From assembly GCA_963805915.1 (NCBI GenBank), contig CAWDWD010000020.1:34679-98678 (forward strand): a stretch of 64,000 nt of DNA, given 5' to 3'. The stretch comes from JAEULH01 sp963805915 (GTDB lineage Bacteria > Pseudomonadota > Alphaproteobacteria > Rhodospirillales > Defluviicoccaceae). The notes beneath the pieces are model-generated. The model was not told the DNA's origin and searched no databases. It saw nothing but the letters and a program-made list of their open reading frames with translations. Positions 46,434 to 55,625 of the stretch are shown here, piece by piece. Each line of letters starts with the position of its first letter. Position 1 is the first letter of the stretch. The position numbers and the translations under genes were made by a program.

Positions 46434-47522
46434 TCAATAGGAGAACGGGTACAGCTTCCAGTATGCCTTGATCTGCCGCCAGCGGTGGGCCAACCCGTCC
46501 GGCTCGAAGATCAGGAACAAGACGATGGCGAGCCCGATGGCCGCCTGTTTGAGAAAGGCCAAGCCGTTGATGATCGAAGGGATGTTGCCCCAATCGGTCG
46601 CGCGCATGGCGTCGACGGCCCAGGTCATGGTCTCCGGCAGCAGCACCATGAAGATGGTTCCCAAGAGCGAGCCCATCACCGAGCCGAGGCCGCCGATGAT
46701 GACCATGCCGAGGAACTGGATCGACAGCAGAATATCGAACGCCTCGACCGAGACGTATTGCAGGTAGTGCCCGTACAGCGCCCCGCCGATCCCGGCGAAG
46801 AACGACGAGATGCCGAACGACAAAATGCGGTACTTGGTCAGGTTGACGCCCATGACCTCGGCCGAAAGGTAGTGGTCGCGCACCGCGACCAGGGCGCGGC
46901 CGTCACGGCTGCGCATCAGGTTGGCCGCAAGCAGGAACAGCACGACAAGGTAGGCGAGCACGACGTAAAAGTACTGCCGGTCGCCGCGGATCTCGAAGCC
47001 GAAGATCGAGAACGGCGCCGCCAGCGAGCCCGAGGAGCCGCCGGTGAACCAGTCGGCGCGGGCGAAAAAATCCTGCAAGATGAATTGCGAGGCGAGCGTG
47101 GCGATGGCCAGATACAGCCCCTTGATTCGGCCTGCGGGGATGCCGACGATGAGCCCGACCGCCGTGGTCCACAGCGCCGCCAGCGGAATGCTCCAGAACA
47201 CCGGAATGCCGTAGGTGTTGTTGAGCCACGCAGAGGCGAACGCGCCGAACCCGAAAAAGGCGGAATGGCCGAGCGAGATCTGACCGGTGAAGCCGACCAG
47301 GATGTTCAATCCCAGCGCAGCGATGGCGAGATAGCCGATCTGGATCATCAGCGTGATCCAGTAGTCGCTGAGGATGGTGAAGCCGCCGAACTCCAGCGGC
47401 GCCGCGATCAGCAGCAGAATGCCGAGAATGGCGAAGGCGCGCGAACGCGCGCTCGGAAAGATGGTGGTGTCGGCGCGGTAGGAGGTCTTGAAGTCGCCGC
47501 AGCGGGTCAACGCCTGAGCCAT
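46434..47522 (-). CDS. livM: LIV-type ABC transporter permease LivM
   Basis: 362-aa permease with about ten membrane helices. Motifs: GLNILVGFTGQISLGHSAFFGFGAFASA near residue 75, AGRIKGLYLAIATLASQFI and the coupling-helix-like GRALVAVRDHYLSAEVMGVNLTKYRI region near 210. The conserved end PDGLAHRWRQIKAYW is present. Three bases separate it from livH. Confidence 0.92.
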   Translation of the reverse strand: MAQALTRCGDFKTSYRADTTIFPSARSRAFAILGILLLIAAPLEFGGFTILSDYWITLMIQIGYLAIAALGLNILVGFTGQISLGHSAFFGFGAFASAWLNNTYGIPVFWSIPLAALWTTAVGLIVGIPAGRIKGLYLAIATLASQFILQDFFARADWFTGGSSGSLAAPFSIFGFEIRGDRQYFYVVLAYLVVLFLLAANLMRSRDGRALVAVRDHYLSAEVMGVNLTKYRILSFGISSFFAGIGGALYGHYLQYVSVEAFDILLSIQFLGMVIIGGLGSVMGSLLGTIFMVLLPETMTWAVDAMRATDWGNIPSIINGLAFLKQAAIGLAIVLFLIFEPDGLAHRWRQIKAYWKLYPFSY

Positions 47523-47525
47523 GGC

Positions 47526-48422
47526 CTAGAGCCTCTCGATCTTCTCGGTGCCGAACAGCCCGTACGGCTTGATCATCAGGATGATAACGAGGGCATAGAA
47601 CGGAGCGATGGCGTAGAGATTGCCGATGTTGAGCCATTGGCCGTCGACATATTCGGCGAGGTTTTCGAGCACACCAATGATCAGCCCGCCGACGACCGCG
47701 CCGACGATGAAGTCGAGGCCGCCGAGAATGACGGCCGGAAAGACCTTGATGCCGAAGAACGACAGCGCCGGCGACACGCCGTTGACGATACCGAAAACCA
47801 CGCCGGCCAGAGCCGAGACCATCGCCGAGATCGCCCAGGAGAACGCGAACATCTGCTTGACCGAAATGCCGAGGCTTTGCGCCACCTGCTGGTTGAAGGC
47901 GGTCGCGCGCATCGCCAGGCCGAGCCGGGAGTACTTAAAGAACCAGGCGAAACCGGCCATGATCAAGAGCGAGATGACCATGCTCATCAGGTAGGCCGGC
48001 TGGACGTTGAGCCCGAATATGTCGATCGAGCGGACCTTGAAGATCGGCGGAAACGGCTGGGTGAAAACCCCGAAGATCCACTTCATGATGGCTTGAAAGA
48101 AGATCGACAGGCCGATCGTGACCATGATCACCGAGATCACCGGCTCGCCGATCAGCGGCCGAAGCACGAGGAGCTGGAGAACGATGCCGAAGGTCATCAT
48201 GAACACCAGCGTCAGCAGGAAGCCGGCGTAGAACGGCAACTGGAACTCGGTCAGCAGCCACCAGCAGACCCAGGCACCGATCAACAGGAACTCGCCCTGG
48301 GCGAAGTTGACCACCTGCGAGGCCTTGTAGATGAGGGTGAAGCACATGGCGACGACGCCGTAGAGCGTGCCCAGGATCAGGCCGTTGATAATGAGTTGAA
48401 GCAGTAGGTCCCAGTTCACCAC
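47526..48422 (-). CDS. livH: LIV-type ABC transporter permease LivH
   Basis: 298-aa permease. GTG start with GGGAG upstream. The opening LLLQLIINGLILGTLYGVVAM and VVNFAQGEFLLIGAW are family hallmarks, followed by GLAMRATAFNQQVAQSLGI (coupling loop) and LGGLDFIVGAVVGGLIIGVLE. It forms the channel with LivM. Confidence 0.93.
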   Translation of the reverse strand: MVNWDLLLQLIINGLILGTLYGVVAMCFTLIYKASQVVNFAQGEFLLIGAWVCWWLLTEFQLPFYAGFLLTLVFMMTFGIVLQLLVLRPLIGEPVISVIMVTIGLSIFFQAIMKWIFGVFTQPFPPIFKVRSIDIFGLNVQPAYLMSMVISLLIMAGFAWFFKYSRLGLAMRATAFNQQVAQSLGISVKQMFAFSWAISAMVSALAGVVFGIVNGVSPALSFFGIKVFPAVILGGLDFIVGAVVGGLIIGVLENLAEYVDGQWLNIGNLYAIAPFYALVIILMIKPYGLFGTEKIERL

Positions 48423-48448
48423 GCTTCTCCCATAAGGCTAATCCCAGA

Positions 48449-50407
48449 CTATTCCGCCGCCTGACGCTCGCCGGCGGGGTCGGCCGCCAGCACCGTTTCG
48501 ACCCTGAGATCGGTGACGATGCGCGAGCGCGTCCCGTCCTGAAAGGTGATCATGGTATCGACGTGCACGGCGTCCCGGCCGGCGTAGACGGCGTCGATGA
48601 TCTCTCCGTACCTGTCGTTGATCACGCCGCGGCGGACCTTGCGGGTTCGCGTCAGCTCACCGTCGTCCGGATCGAGCTCCTTGTAGAGCAGCAGGAACCG
48701 GCGGATCCGGTGGGCCTCGTGCAGTGTCTTGTTGACCTTGACGATCTCGCCCAGCAGCAGCGCGTAGATCTCGTCGCGGCCGGACAGGTTGGTGTAGTTG
48801 GTGAAGGCGATGCGGCGCTGCTCGGCCCACTTGGCCGTGATCGAAAAGCGGATGCAGACGATCGCGGCGAGGTAGGGACGGCCGTGACCGAGGATCACCG
48901 CCTCGGCGATGAACGGCGAGAACTTGAGCTTGTTTTCGATGAACATCGGCGAGAAGCGCGCGCCCGCCGAAGTGGTCGCGATGTCCTTGATTCGATCGAT
49001 GACGACGAGGTGGCCGTTCTCCTTCTTGAAATAGCCGGCATCGCCGGTATGCATCCAGCCGTCGCGGACCTCGGCCGCGGTCGCGGCCTCGCTTTTGTAG
49101 AAGCCGAGAAACATGCCTGAGTTGCGGGCGACGATTTCGCCGACGCCGTTCTCGTCGGGGTTGTCGATCCGCACGTCGGCGTTGTCGAACGGCGTCCCGA
49201 CGCTGTCGAAATCGACGTCGCCGGCCGAGTGGATGGTGTAGGCGCCGCCGAGCTCAGTTTGGCCGTAAAGCTGGCGCAGCGGCACGCCCATGGCGAGAAA
49301 GAAGCGGAACGTCTCGGGGCCGAGCGCGGCGCCGCCGGTCGCGGCCGACTCGAGGGAGGTGAAGCCGAGCCTGTCCCTCAGCGCGCGAAACAAGATCGCG
49401 TCGGCGAGCCGCGAGCGGCGGCCGCGTTCGAGCGCGTTCATGCCCCGCTTCATGGCGAAATCGAACATCGCCCGCTTGAGCCGTGTCGCATCCATCATCC
49501 GCGAGCGGACGTCGGCGGCGATCGCTTCCCAGGCCCGCGGTCCCAGCAACAGAAAGCTTGGGCCGATCTCGCGCAGATCGGCCATCATCGTCTCCTGCTC
49601 TTCGACGAAATTGACCGTGCTCCGGCCAATCAGCGCTTGGGCCACCGCGTAGACCTGCTCCATGATCCACGGCAGCGGCAGGACCGAGACATAGTTGTCG
49701 CCGGGCCGCTTGTGATCGCGGCGGAGGTAGGCGAGACAATGGCCGAGAAACGCGCCGGCCTGGAGCATCGCCAGCTTGGGTTTGGCCGTCGTTCCCGACG
49801 TGGTGCAGAGGATCGCGACGTCGCTTCCCGTGCCGACGGCGACCTCGCGATCGTAAAGCTCCGGCTGGGCGCGGTCGAGGTCCTCGCCGAGGCGGTAGAG
49901 CTCCTCGAGGCCGATCACCCGCGGGTCGGCGTATTTGCGCATCCCGCGCGGATCGCAAAAGACGATGCGCAGCACGCAGGGCGTCTGGTCGATGAGTTCG
50001 AGCAGCTTGTCGACCTGCTCTTCGTCCTCGGCGATGATCAGGCGGGCGTTCGCGTAGTTGATGAGATAGGTGACTTCTTCACCCATCGAGTCCTGATAGA
50101 CGCCGAGCGATATGCAGCCGAGCGCGTGGGCGGCGATTTCGCTCCAGATCCATTCCGGCCGGTTCTCGCCGATGATCGCGACGCAGTGGCCGCGTTCCAG
50201 GCCGAGCGTGCGCATACCGAGCGCGATGAGCCGGACTCGGCGCTGGTAGTCCGCCCAGGTGAAGGCGTTCCAGATGCCGAACTCCTTTTCGCGCATGGCG
50301 ATGCCGCCGGGCCAGGTCCGCGCATTGTAAGCCAGCACCTTGGGAAAGGTGTCGTCGACCGCAACATCGGCGTACTCCGGCGCTCGGCTCATTACGGGCC
50401 GGCTCAT
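48449..50407 (-). CDS. AMP-forming acyl-CoA ligase (long-chain FadD15-like)
   Basis: 652-aa ligase that activates a carboxylic acid with ATP and CoA. The P-loop-like motif is altered to ILCTTSGTTAKPKLAM (about 210); other AMP-binding motifs are QLYGQTELGGAY near 375, the DGWMHTGDAGYFKKENGHLVVIDRIKD stretch near 445-470 and the following TSAGARFSP. It sits between livG and livH and overlaps livG by 4 bp, an arrangement repeated in many Alphaproteobacteria. It may activate the acid imported by this transporter, for example an aromatic or branched-chain acid. Confidence 0.9.
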   Translation of the reverse strand: MSRPVMSRAPEYADVAVDDTFPKVLAYNARTWPGGIAMREKEFGIWNAFTWADYQRRVRLIALGMRTLGLERGHCVAIIGENRPEWIWSEIAAHALGCISLGVYQDSMGEEVTYLINYANARLIIAEDEEQVDKLLELIDQTPCVLRIVFCDPRGMRKYADPRVIGLEELYRLGEDLDRAQPELYDREVAVGTGSDVAILCTTSGTTAKPKLAMLQAGAFLGHCLAYLRRDHKRPGDNYVSVLPLPWIMEQVYAVAQALIGRSTVNFVEEQETMMADLREIGPSFLLLGPRAWEAIAADVRSRMMDATRLKRAMFDFAMKRGMNALERGRRSRLADAILFRALRDRLGFTSLESAATGGAALGPETFRFFLAMGVPLRQLYGQTELGGAYTIHSAGDVDFDSVGTPFDNADVRIDNPDENGVGEIVARNSGMFLGFYKSEAATAAEVRDGWMHTGDAGYFKKENGHLVVIDRIKDIATTSAGARFSPMFIENKLKFSPFIAEAVILGHGRPYLAAIVCIRFSITAKWAEQRRIAFTNYTNLSGRDEIYALLLGEIVKVNKTLHEAHRIRRFLLLYKELDPDDGELTRTRKVRRGVINDRYGEIIDAVYAGRDAVHVDTMITFQDGTRSRIVTDLRVETVLAADPAGERQAAE

Positions 50408-51270
50408 CGCGCCACGGTAGTCTCGGGGCTAGTCTTCGAGGCGATCGCGGCGGTGGTCGCCGGGCCAGCCCGAGCATCGTCGTCATCGTCGCCGTCGTCG
50501 CCGCCTAGATAGGCCTTCTTGACCTCCGGGTTGCGCATCACCACATCCGGCTCGCCCTCGGCGATCTTGCGGCCGAAATCAAGAACCATCACCCGATGCG
50601 AGATGTCGACGACCACCGCCATGTCGTGCTCGATCATCACCACCGTCATCCCCCACTCCTCGTTCAGGTCGATGATGTAGCGGGCCATATCCTCCTTTTC
50701 CTCGAGGTTCATCCCCGCCATCGGCTCGTCGAGGAGCAACAGCCGCGGCTTCAGCGCCACCGCGCGGGCGAGTTCGACCCGCTTACGCAGACCATAGGGC
50801 AAGGTTCCGGCAACCGCCTTGCGGATGTGCGGAATCTCGAGAAAATCGATGATCTCCTCGACATCGCGCCGGTGCGCCAGTTCCTCCTTCTGGCCGCCGA
50901 CCAGCCAGTAGAGCGAGCCGGTCAGCGCGTTGTTTTTCAACAAATGATGGCGCCCGACCATGATGTTGTCGAGCACGTTCATGTGATTGAACAAGGCAAG
51001 GTTCTGGAATGTGCGGCCGAGGCCAAGGCCGGCGCGCGCGCTCGGCTTCATCGCGGTAACGTCGCGGCCGTCGAGCAGGATCTGGCCCTCGGTTGGCGTA
51101 TAGCGGCCGGAGATGCAGTTCAGCATCGACGTCTTGCCGGCGCCGTTTGGACCGATGATCGAGAAAAGTTCGCCGCGCGAAACGGACAGGTCGACATGGC
51201 TCAAGGCGCGCACGCCCCGGAAGCTCAGCGACACATCCCGCGCTTCGAGAAGCGGGATCTCTCCCGACAC
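50404..51270 (-). CDS. livG: LIV-type ABC transporter ATPase LivG
   Basis: 288-aa ATPase. GTG start at 51270 preceded by GGGAGG. Walker A GPNGAGKTS near residue 40, signature region TLPYGLRKRVELARAVAL near 158, Walker B LLLLDEPMAGMN near 182 and VVMIEHDM. After the family end (PEVKKAYLG) there is an unusual tail with GDDGDDDDDARAG and a low-complexity Ala/Thr/Ser stretch. First gene of the operon. Confidence 0.93.
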   Translation of the reverse strand: MSGEIPLLEARDVSLSFRGVRALSHVDLSVSRGELFSIIGPNGAGKTSMLNCISGRYTPTEGQILLDGRDVTAMKPSARAGLGLGRTFQNLALFNHMNVLDNIMVGRHHLLKNNALTGSLYWLVGGQKEELAHRRDVEEIIDFLEIPHIRKAVAGTLPYGLRKRVELARAVALKPRLLLLDEPMAGMNLEEKEDMARYIIDLNEEWGMTVVMIEHDMAVVVDISHRVMVLDFGRKIAEGEPDVVMRNPEVKKAYLGGDDGDDDDDARAGPATTAAIASKTSPETTVAR

Positions 51271-51291
51271 GGCGCGTCCTCCCTCAAATCC

Positions 51292-51307
51292 GTGCGTTTT
51301 TACGCAC
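51292..51307. promoter_or_regulatory. Hairpin in the livG leader
   Basis: GTGCGT (51292-51297) and ACGCAC (51302-51307) form a perfect 6-bp stem with a 4-base loop, about 20 bases before the livG start in the minus-strand transcript. On the plus strand the stem is followed by TTTTGCTCTTT and could act as a terminator for transcripts arriving from that side. Confidence 0.4.
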
Positions 51308-51496
51308 TTTTGCTCTTTCACGCCGCCGCAATTCCCGCGTTCGGCAAGCTCGCGGCATCCATCCGCACGCAACAGTGTACAGAGATCGCCGGACTATTGC
51401 TACGTCATCGCGGTGGGCGTGCCGGCAAGGTGGCCTATCAGCCCGTTGACGAAGTCGGCTGGTTCTGACTCCCTGCACCCATAGCGGTTCGAGGGA

Positions 51497-52833
51497 TTGA
51501 TCGACATGGCGCTGGGACGGCAAGGGGACCGACAGGGTGATCTGGTCGTGACGTGGCGGGAGATGCCGCGATCACCCGGGCATGTGTTCTACGATCGGCT
51601 GCAGGCGGTTTTGATCGATGCCGGCTTCGACACCTTCGCCGAGACGGCGTGCAAGCCGCACTACGCGGCGAAGATGGGGGCGCCGTCGATCCCGCCGGGG
51701 CGGTACTTCCGAATGCACATGGTCGGCTACTTCGAGGGCATCGACTCCGAGCGCGGGATCGAGTGGCGCTGCGCGGACTCGCTTTCGCTGAGGGACTTTC
51801 CTGCGCCTTGAGACGACCGCCCGGGTGCCGGATCACTCGTGGCTGTCGAAGACGCGGAGCCGCCTGCCGCATGAGGTCCACGAGGAGGTGTTCGGCTGGG
51901 TGCTGTCGCTGATCGCGGAGCACGGTCTGGTGAAAGGCGATCGGATCGGGGTGGACGCCTCGACCATGGAGGCCAACGCGGCGCTGCGCGCGATCGTCCG
52001 CCGAGAGACGGGCGAGACCTATCGGGAAATGCTGAACCGCATGGCCAAGGAGAGCGGCATCGAGACGCCCTCGGCCGAGGACCTTGTTCGCCTGGACCGG
52101 AAACGGAAGGGCAAGACGCTGTCCAATGCGGACTGGGTGAGTGCGACCGATTCCGAGGCGAAGATCGCCAAGATGAAGGATGGCACCACCCATCTCGGCT
52201 ACAAGCCGGAACACGCCGTTGATCTGGATACCGGCGTCGTCGTGGCGGCGGAGGTCCATCCGGCTGACGAGGGGGACACGACGACGCTGCCGGGGACGCT
52301 GAAGGCCGCGGCGGCGAACTTGGCGAATGTCGATCAGGCGCCGACGGCGGCCAAACGTCGCCGAACTCATCGCCGACAAAGGCTATCACGCCCGCGCGGT
52401 GCTGAAGGATCTCGACGGCGGCGTCTGGAAGACGCGGATCGCCGAGCCACAGCGAAAGGGGTTCTGCCGCTGGCACGGTGACGAAGACGCGCGCGCCGCG
52501 GTCTATGCCAACCGCAACCGGCTGCGCTCCGAGATCGGCAAGGCGGGTATGCGAAAACGGGCCGAAATCGTCGAGCGCTCGTTCGCCCACAATCTGGAGC
52601 GTGGCGGCATGCGTCGAAGCTGGCTCCGCGGGCGGGAGAACGTCCACAAGCGCTACCTGATCCATGTCGCCGGCCACAACCTCGGGATCCTGATGCGCCT
52701 GCTGATCGGCGCCGGAACGCCGAAGGAAGCCGCCGCCCGCGGGAAACTTTTCTGCTCGTCGTTCAAATGGTGGAAACGGGGGTGTTCGTCATTCTCGCCA
52801 TCGACGAACCCGACCTCGGCATCCTCGTCGTGA
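51497..52833 (+). mobile_element. IS1182-family transposase gene with two frameshifts
   Basis: A full-length IS1182-type transposase is readable in three consecutive frames. 51497-51811 carries the N-terminal part (MPRSPGHVFYDRLQ, FAETACKPHYA). 51825 to about 52350 carries the central DDE region (GDRIGVDASTMEANAAL, DSEAKIAKMKDGTTHLGYK). 52340-52833 carries the C-terminal part (VAELIADKGYHARAVL, FAHNLERGGMRR, NVHKRYLIHVAGHNLG). One extra base near 51800 and one near 52353 explain both breaks. Terminal inverted repeats were not resolved. It lies just upstream of the liv operon. Confidence 0.8.
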
Positions 52834-53198
52834 TCGTCAGCACCGATCCCGCCTGATCACGAAGGGCACATCGTCAACGGGCTGCTATGACAGCGGGAGG
52901 CGGCAGAGCCCCCCGTTTGGAAGTGAACGTACCGTCGCTCCGTGACATTGCCTGCGCCGAGGGCTTACGCTGCTGGGGCAAGGCACGGCAGGGTGCCCTA
53001 ATGTCGAAGAAGGTAAATGTGAACCAGTTCATAGACACGGGGGGCGCGACTCGATCTAATACGGGACCACTGCTTCTCATTGGCGGTTTGGAGGCGATGA
53101 TGACCATGACGAGGACAGGAATGTTGGCCGCCGAGTCGTTGCGGTATTCGCGGCGCAGCCATGGTGAAGGAGGCGATGGTCGCCGAGGCGCGGCGAGC
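52834..53198 (+). other. Region without a supported gene between IS and SnoaL genes
   Basis: One frame is open from 52887 but has no recognisable domain until about 53199, where a STAND-NTPase relic begins. Probably scrambled DNA from past insertions. Confidence 0.4.
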
Positions 53199-53296
53199 GA
53201 GCCTGGTGCCCTCCCGCTAGTCGAAAACGCGCTGCACTGGCTCTGGGAAAAACGCACCGGCAATCGGCTGGTCGCGCAGTTGTTCACCGACCAAAG
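53155..53296 (+). pseudogene. Fragment of an nSTAND1-type NTPase gene
   Basis: From 53199 the frame reads EPGALPLVENALHWLWEKRTGNRLVAQLFTDQ, which matches the winged-helix segment of nSTAND1 conflict-system NTPases ('PGALPLLE.AL..LW..R'). Just upstream, in another frame, EAMVAEARR resembles the preceding helix. Only about 45 residues survive; no P-loop, effector or repeat domain is present. It is a relic and overlaps no functional gene. Confidence 0.5.
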
Positions 53297-53310
53297 AGGA
53301 GAAAGTGGTC

Positions 53311-54240
53311 ATGAGTAATTCACTCGTTACGACATCGCGGCGCTATTTCATAGATATCATGAATCGTCAGGACTGGGCGGTCCTCGAACAGATCTTGGCC
53401 GAAGATTTCCTCTTTACGCTGCCGACGCATCCGGATCCCTATCGCGGACACGACGGCTTCCAGCAGTTAGTAACCATGCTGCATACGGCTTTTCCAGACT
53501 TCTACATCTTCCCACAGGAATCGGTGGCCAATGGCGACAGCGTAGTGACGCGCTGGCGCGGCGGCGGTACCCACACCGGAGGACCCGTGCGCACGGTGCT
53601 TGGCGATCTGCAGGCGAGTGGACACAGCTTCGAGATCGACGGCATGACTTTGCATCGCTTTCGCGGAGCGCAAATCCTTGAGTCGATCGGCCATGAAGAT
53701 ACGGTCGGGATGATGATCCAGCTCGGTGCCATGCCGTCTCCCCCCGCGACGATCGTGTCAACCACGCCCGAGCAGAACAGGGTGATGGTCGACCGTTACT
53801 TCGACGAAATAATGAATAAGGGGGCACTCGGGGTCATTGACGAGATCTTGCATCCCGACTTCTCGTTCATCATTCCGACGATGGCGGAGCCGGTGCGCCG
53901 TCGTGATGGCTTCCGCAGCTTCGTGACATATTTTCGGACCGCGTTTCCGGACGGCGTTTTCACCCCGCTCACCTATGCCGCGCAAGCGCAGCGGGTTGCC
54001 GTGCGCTGGCGGATCAATGCAACGCACGAAGGCGAGTTCCTCGGGGCGCCGGCAACGCACCGGCGAGTCGAGGATTTCGGCATCGACATCTTCACCTTCT
54101 ACGACGGCATGATCCGGGAGATCAGTGTCAACGAGAACGATTTCGGGCTGATGCAACAGCTAGGACTGATAACGCCGCAGGCGCCGCAGCCGGCAACTGC
54201 GCCATGGCGGAAAATCGTCCATGCCGCGCAACCTCGCTAA
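53311..54240 (+). CDS. Tandem SnoaL-like (NTF2-fold) protein A
   Basis: 309-aa protein built of two SnoaL-like domains: about residues 1-150 (RRYFIDIMNRQDWAVLEQILAEDFLF... GGGTHTGG) and 155-290 (DRYFDEIMNKGALGVIDEILHPDFSF... INATHEGEFLGAP). Each carries the family pattern 'Y.d.mN....l..il..DF' and an 'R....TH.G.f' strand. AGGAG precedes the ATG. SnoaL folds catalyse aldol-type ring closure or hydrolysis, but many are uncharacterised ester-cyclase-like proteins. No polyketide genes are nearby. Confidence 0.8.
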   Translation: MSNSLVTTSRRYFIDIMNRQDWAVLEQILAEDFLFTLPTHPDPYRGHDGFQQLVTMLHTAFPDFYIFPQESVANGDSVVTRWRGGGTHTGGPVRTVLGDLQASGHSFEIDGMTLHRFRGAQILESIGHEDTVGMMIQLGAMPSPPATIVSTTPEQNRVMVDRYFDEIMNKGALGVIDEILHPDFSFIIPTMAEPVRRRDGFRSFVTYFRTAFPDGVFTPLTYAAQAQRVAVRWRINATHEGEFLGAPATHRRVEDFGIDIFTFYDGMIREISVNENDFGLMQQLGLITPQAPQPATAPWRKIVHAAQPR

Positions 54241-54295
54241 AGGGCGCCGGTGATCCCTGTCGCTTGGAGCCGCCTGTCAATCTAGGAGAACGGAG

Positions 54296-54430
54296 ATGTC
54301 ACTGACACCGAGCGAAAATAACGCGATCGCGGAAGGCTTATTCCACGCTGCCTGGTACGATATGAATTTTTGAGCTGGTGGATTCGCTGCTGGCGCCGAA
54401 TACGCTCGACCATTCAACCGTATTTGGGTT
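54296..54430 (+). pseudogene. Relic of a third SnoaL-like gene
   Basis: A good start (AGGAGAACGGAG then ATG 54296) opens SLTPSENNAIAEGLFHAAWYD and stops at 54373. In the next frame the homology continues as ELVDSLLAPNTLDHSTVFG and then ends. The sequence is very close to the second domain of protein B (SAAENNAIAEHFFNSAW, DELLTPNSMDYSTLHG). Dropping one T from the T5 run at 54367-54371 joins the two pieces. Beyond about 54430 no SnoaL similarity remains, so it is truncated as well. Confidence 0.65.
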
Positions 54431-54549
54431 ACACGTCATCGCCATTTACACCACGAAAACGCTTAGCAAGTTTCTGCGACGCCATCTTATTGTCGTCGAT
54501 CAAGGACAGCGACGCAGGCATCACACCACCGCATACAAGGGACAATCTC

Positions 54550-55455
54550 ATGTCAGCAGAAGAAAATAAGGATATCGTACGCCGTTACTGGGAGGAGGTC
54601 TGGAACCAGAAGCATCTGAACATGTTGGAAGAGTTCGTTGCGCCCGTCCATACCATTCATCTGCCCGGAGGGCAAGCACATCGCCCGCCGAGCATTCCGG
54701 TCTGGGTCGATCAAGCCATGATTTCCTTCCCCGATGTTCATTTTACACTGGAAGATATGATCGCCGAAGGAGACAGGGTTGCGACCCGCTGGTCGTATCT
54801 TGCCACTCATACCGGTCCCTTCCTGGGCATTTCGCCCACGGGCAGGCAGGTGACGGATTCAGGAACGACGACGGTCCGGATCGAAGACGGGAAGATCGTC
54901 GAAATGTGGGTAAACCAGGATAGTCTTGGCCTGCTTCAGCAGCTTGGCGTCGTGCGCAGGCCAGGGCCAGAAGGGTGGGGTGGAACTCCCTCAGACTTCT
55001 CTGGGGGCTCATCGTCCGCCTCCTTGTCGGCGGCGGAAAATAATGCCATTGCTGAGCACTTTTTCAATTCGGCGTGGAACCGGGGCGACCTTTCCGTTCT
55101 GGACGAACTGCTGACCCCCAATTCGATGGACTATTCGACTCTGCACGGCGAGCCGGAGCAGGGGTCAACGGGCTTCCGCCAAATCATCACCATGTTCCGC
55201 GCTGCCTTCCCGGATATCCATCTGACCATTGACGACGAGATTTACACTGGGGACAAGGTCGCTCACCGTTGGACTCTGCGCGGTACTCACCAGGCGCCGT
55301 TTATGGGTGCTACGCCGACTGGCAAGAAGATCGAGTTTACTGGGACGACGATCGTGCAGATGCGGGAAGGCAAAATCATCGCGCGCTGGTCGAACCTGGA
55401 TTTGTTGCGCCTCATGCAACAGCTCGGCATCGTCCCGCCGCCTCCGGTAGGTTGA
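54550..55455 (+). CDS. Tandem SnoaL-like (NTF2-fold) protein B
   Basis: 301-aa protein with two SnoaL-like domains: about residues 1-140 (RRYWEEVWNQKHLNMLEEFVAP... SYLATHTGPFLGISPTGRQV) and 165-300 (EHFFNSAWNRGDLSVLDELLTP... RGTHQAPFMGATPTGKKIEF). The linker is Ser/Gly-rich (SGGSSSASLSAAE). Both halves keep the 'TH.G.F.G..PTG..v' motif typical of ester-cyclase-type SnoaL proteins. AAGGGAC precedes the ATG; the frame is open to 54370 but unrelated there. Probably a paralogue of protein A. Confidence 0.8.
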   Translation: MSAEENKDIVRRYWEEVWNQKHLNMLEEFVAPVHTIHLPGGQAHRPPSIPVWVDQAMISFPDVHFTLEDMIAEGDRVATRWSYLATHTGPFLGISPTGRQVTDSGTTTVRIEDGKIVEMWVNQDSLGLLQQLGVVRRPGPEGWGGTPSDFSGGSSSASLSAAENNAIAEHFFNSAWNRGDLSVLDELLTPNSMDYSTLHGEPEQGSTGFRQIITMFRAAFPDIHLTIDDEIYTGDKVAHRWTLRGTHQAPFMGATPTGKKIEFTGTTIVQMREGKIIARWSNLDLLRLMQQLGIVPPPPVG

Positions 55456-55479
55456 GCTTTGGGGGCTAAGAGCCCGTCC

Positions 55480-55625
55480 ACGAATTTGTTGAATCGGAAG
55501 AATCGGTTGTGATTCAAAGGGGTCTCCACGAAGGAGGCCGAGCATGTGGACCACCGAGAGTCGCGCCCGTCATTGTCGAGGTGGACTGCGTTGCGTGACC
55601 CGAGCGACCTGAGCGAAGAGGAATG
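55480..55625 (+). mobile_element. Truncated 5' end of an IS5/IS4-type element
   Basis: An ATG at about 55543 begins WTTESRARHCRGGL, and the adjacent frame continues DPSDLSEEEWA, the standard N-terminus of an IS5-group transposase ('R(Y)PSDLTDEEWALV'). The frames are shifted by one base. The element is cut at about 55625, where resolvase sequence begins. Upstream bases AGCCCGTCCACGAATTT may be its terminal repeat, not verified. Confidence 0.6.

Noticed and set aside
45819..48407. 862-codon plus-strand open frame across livK, livM and livH
   Set aside because: Antisense to three recognised transporter genes; Asp/Arg/Glu-rich and repetitive, without domains.
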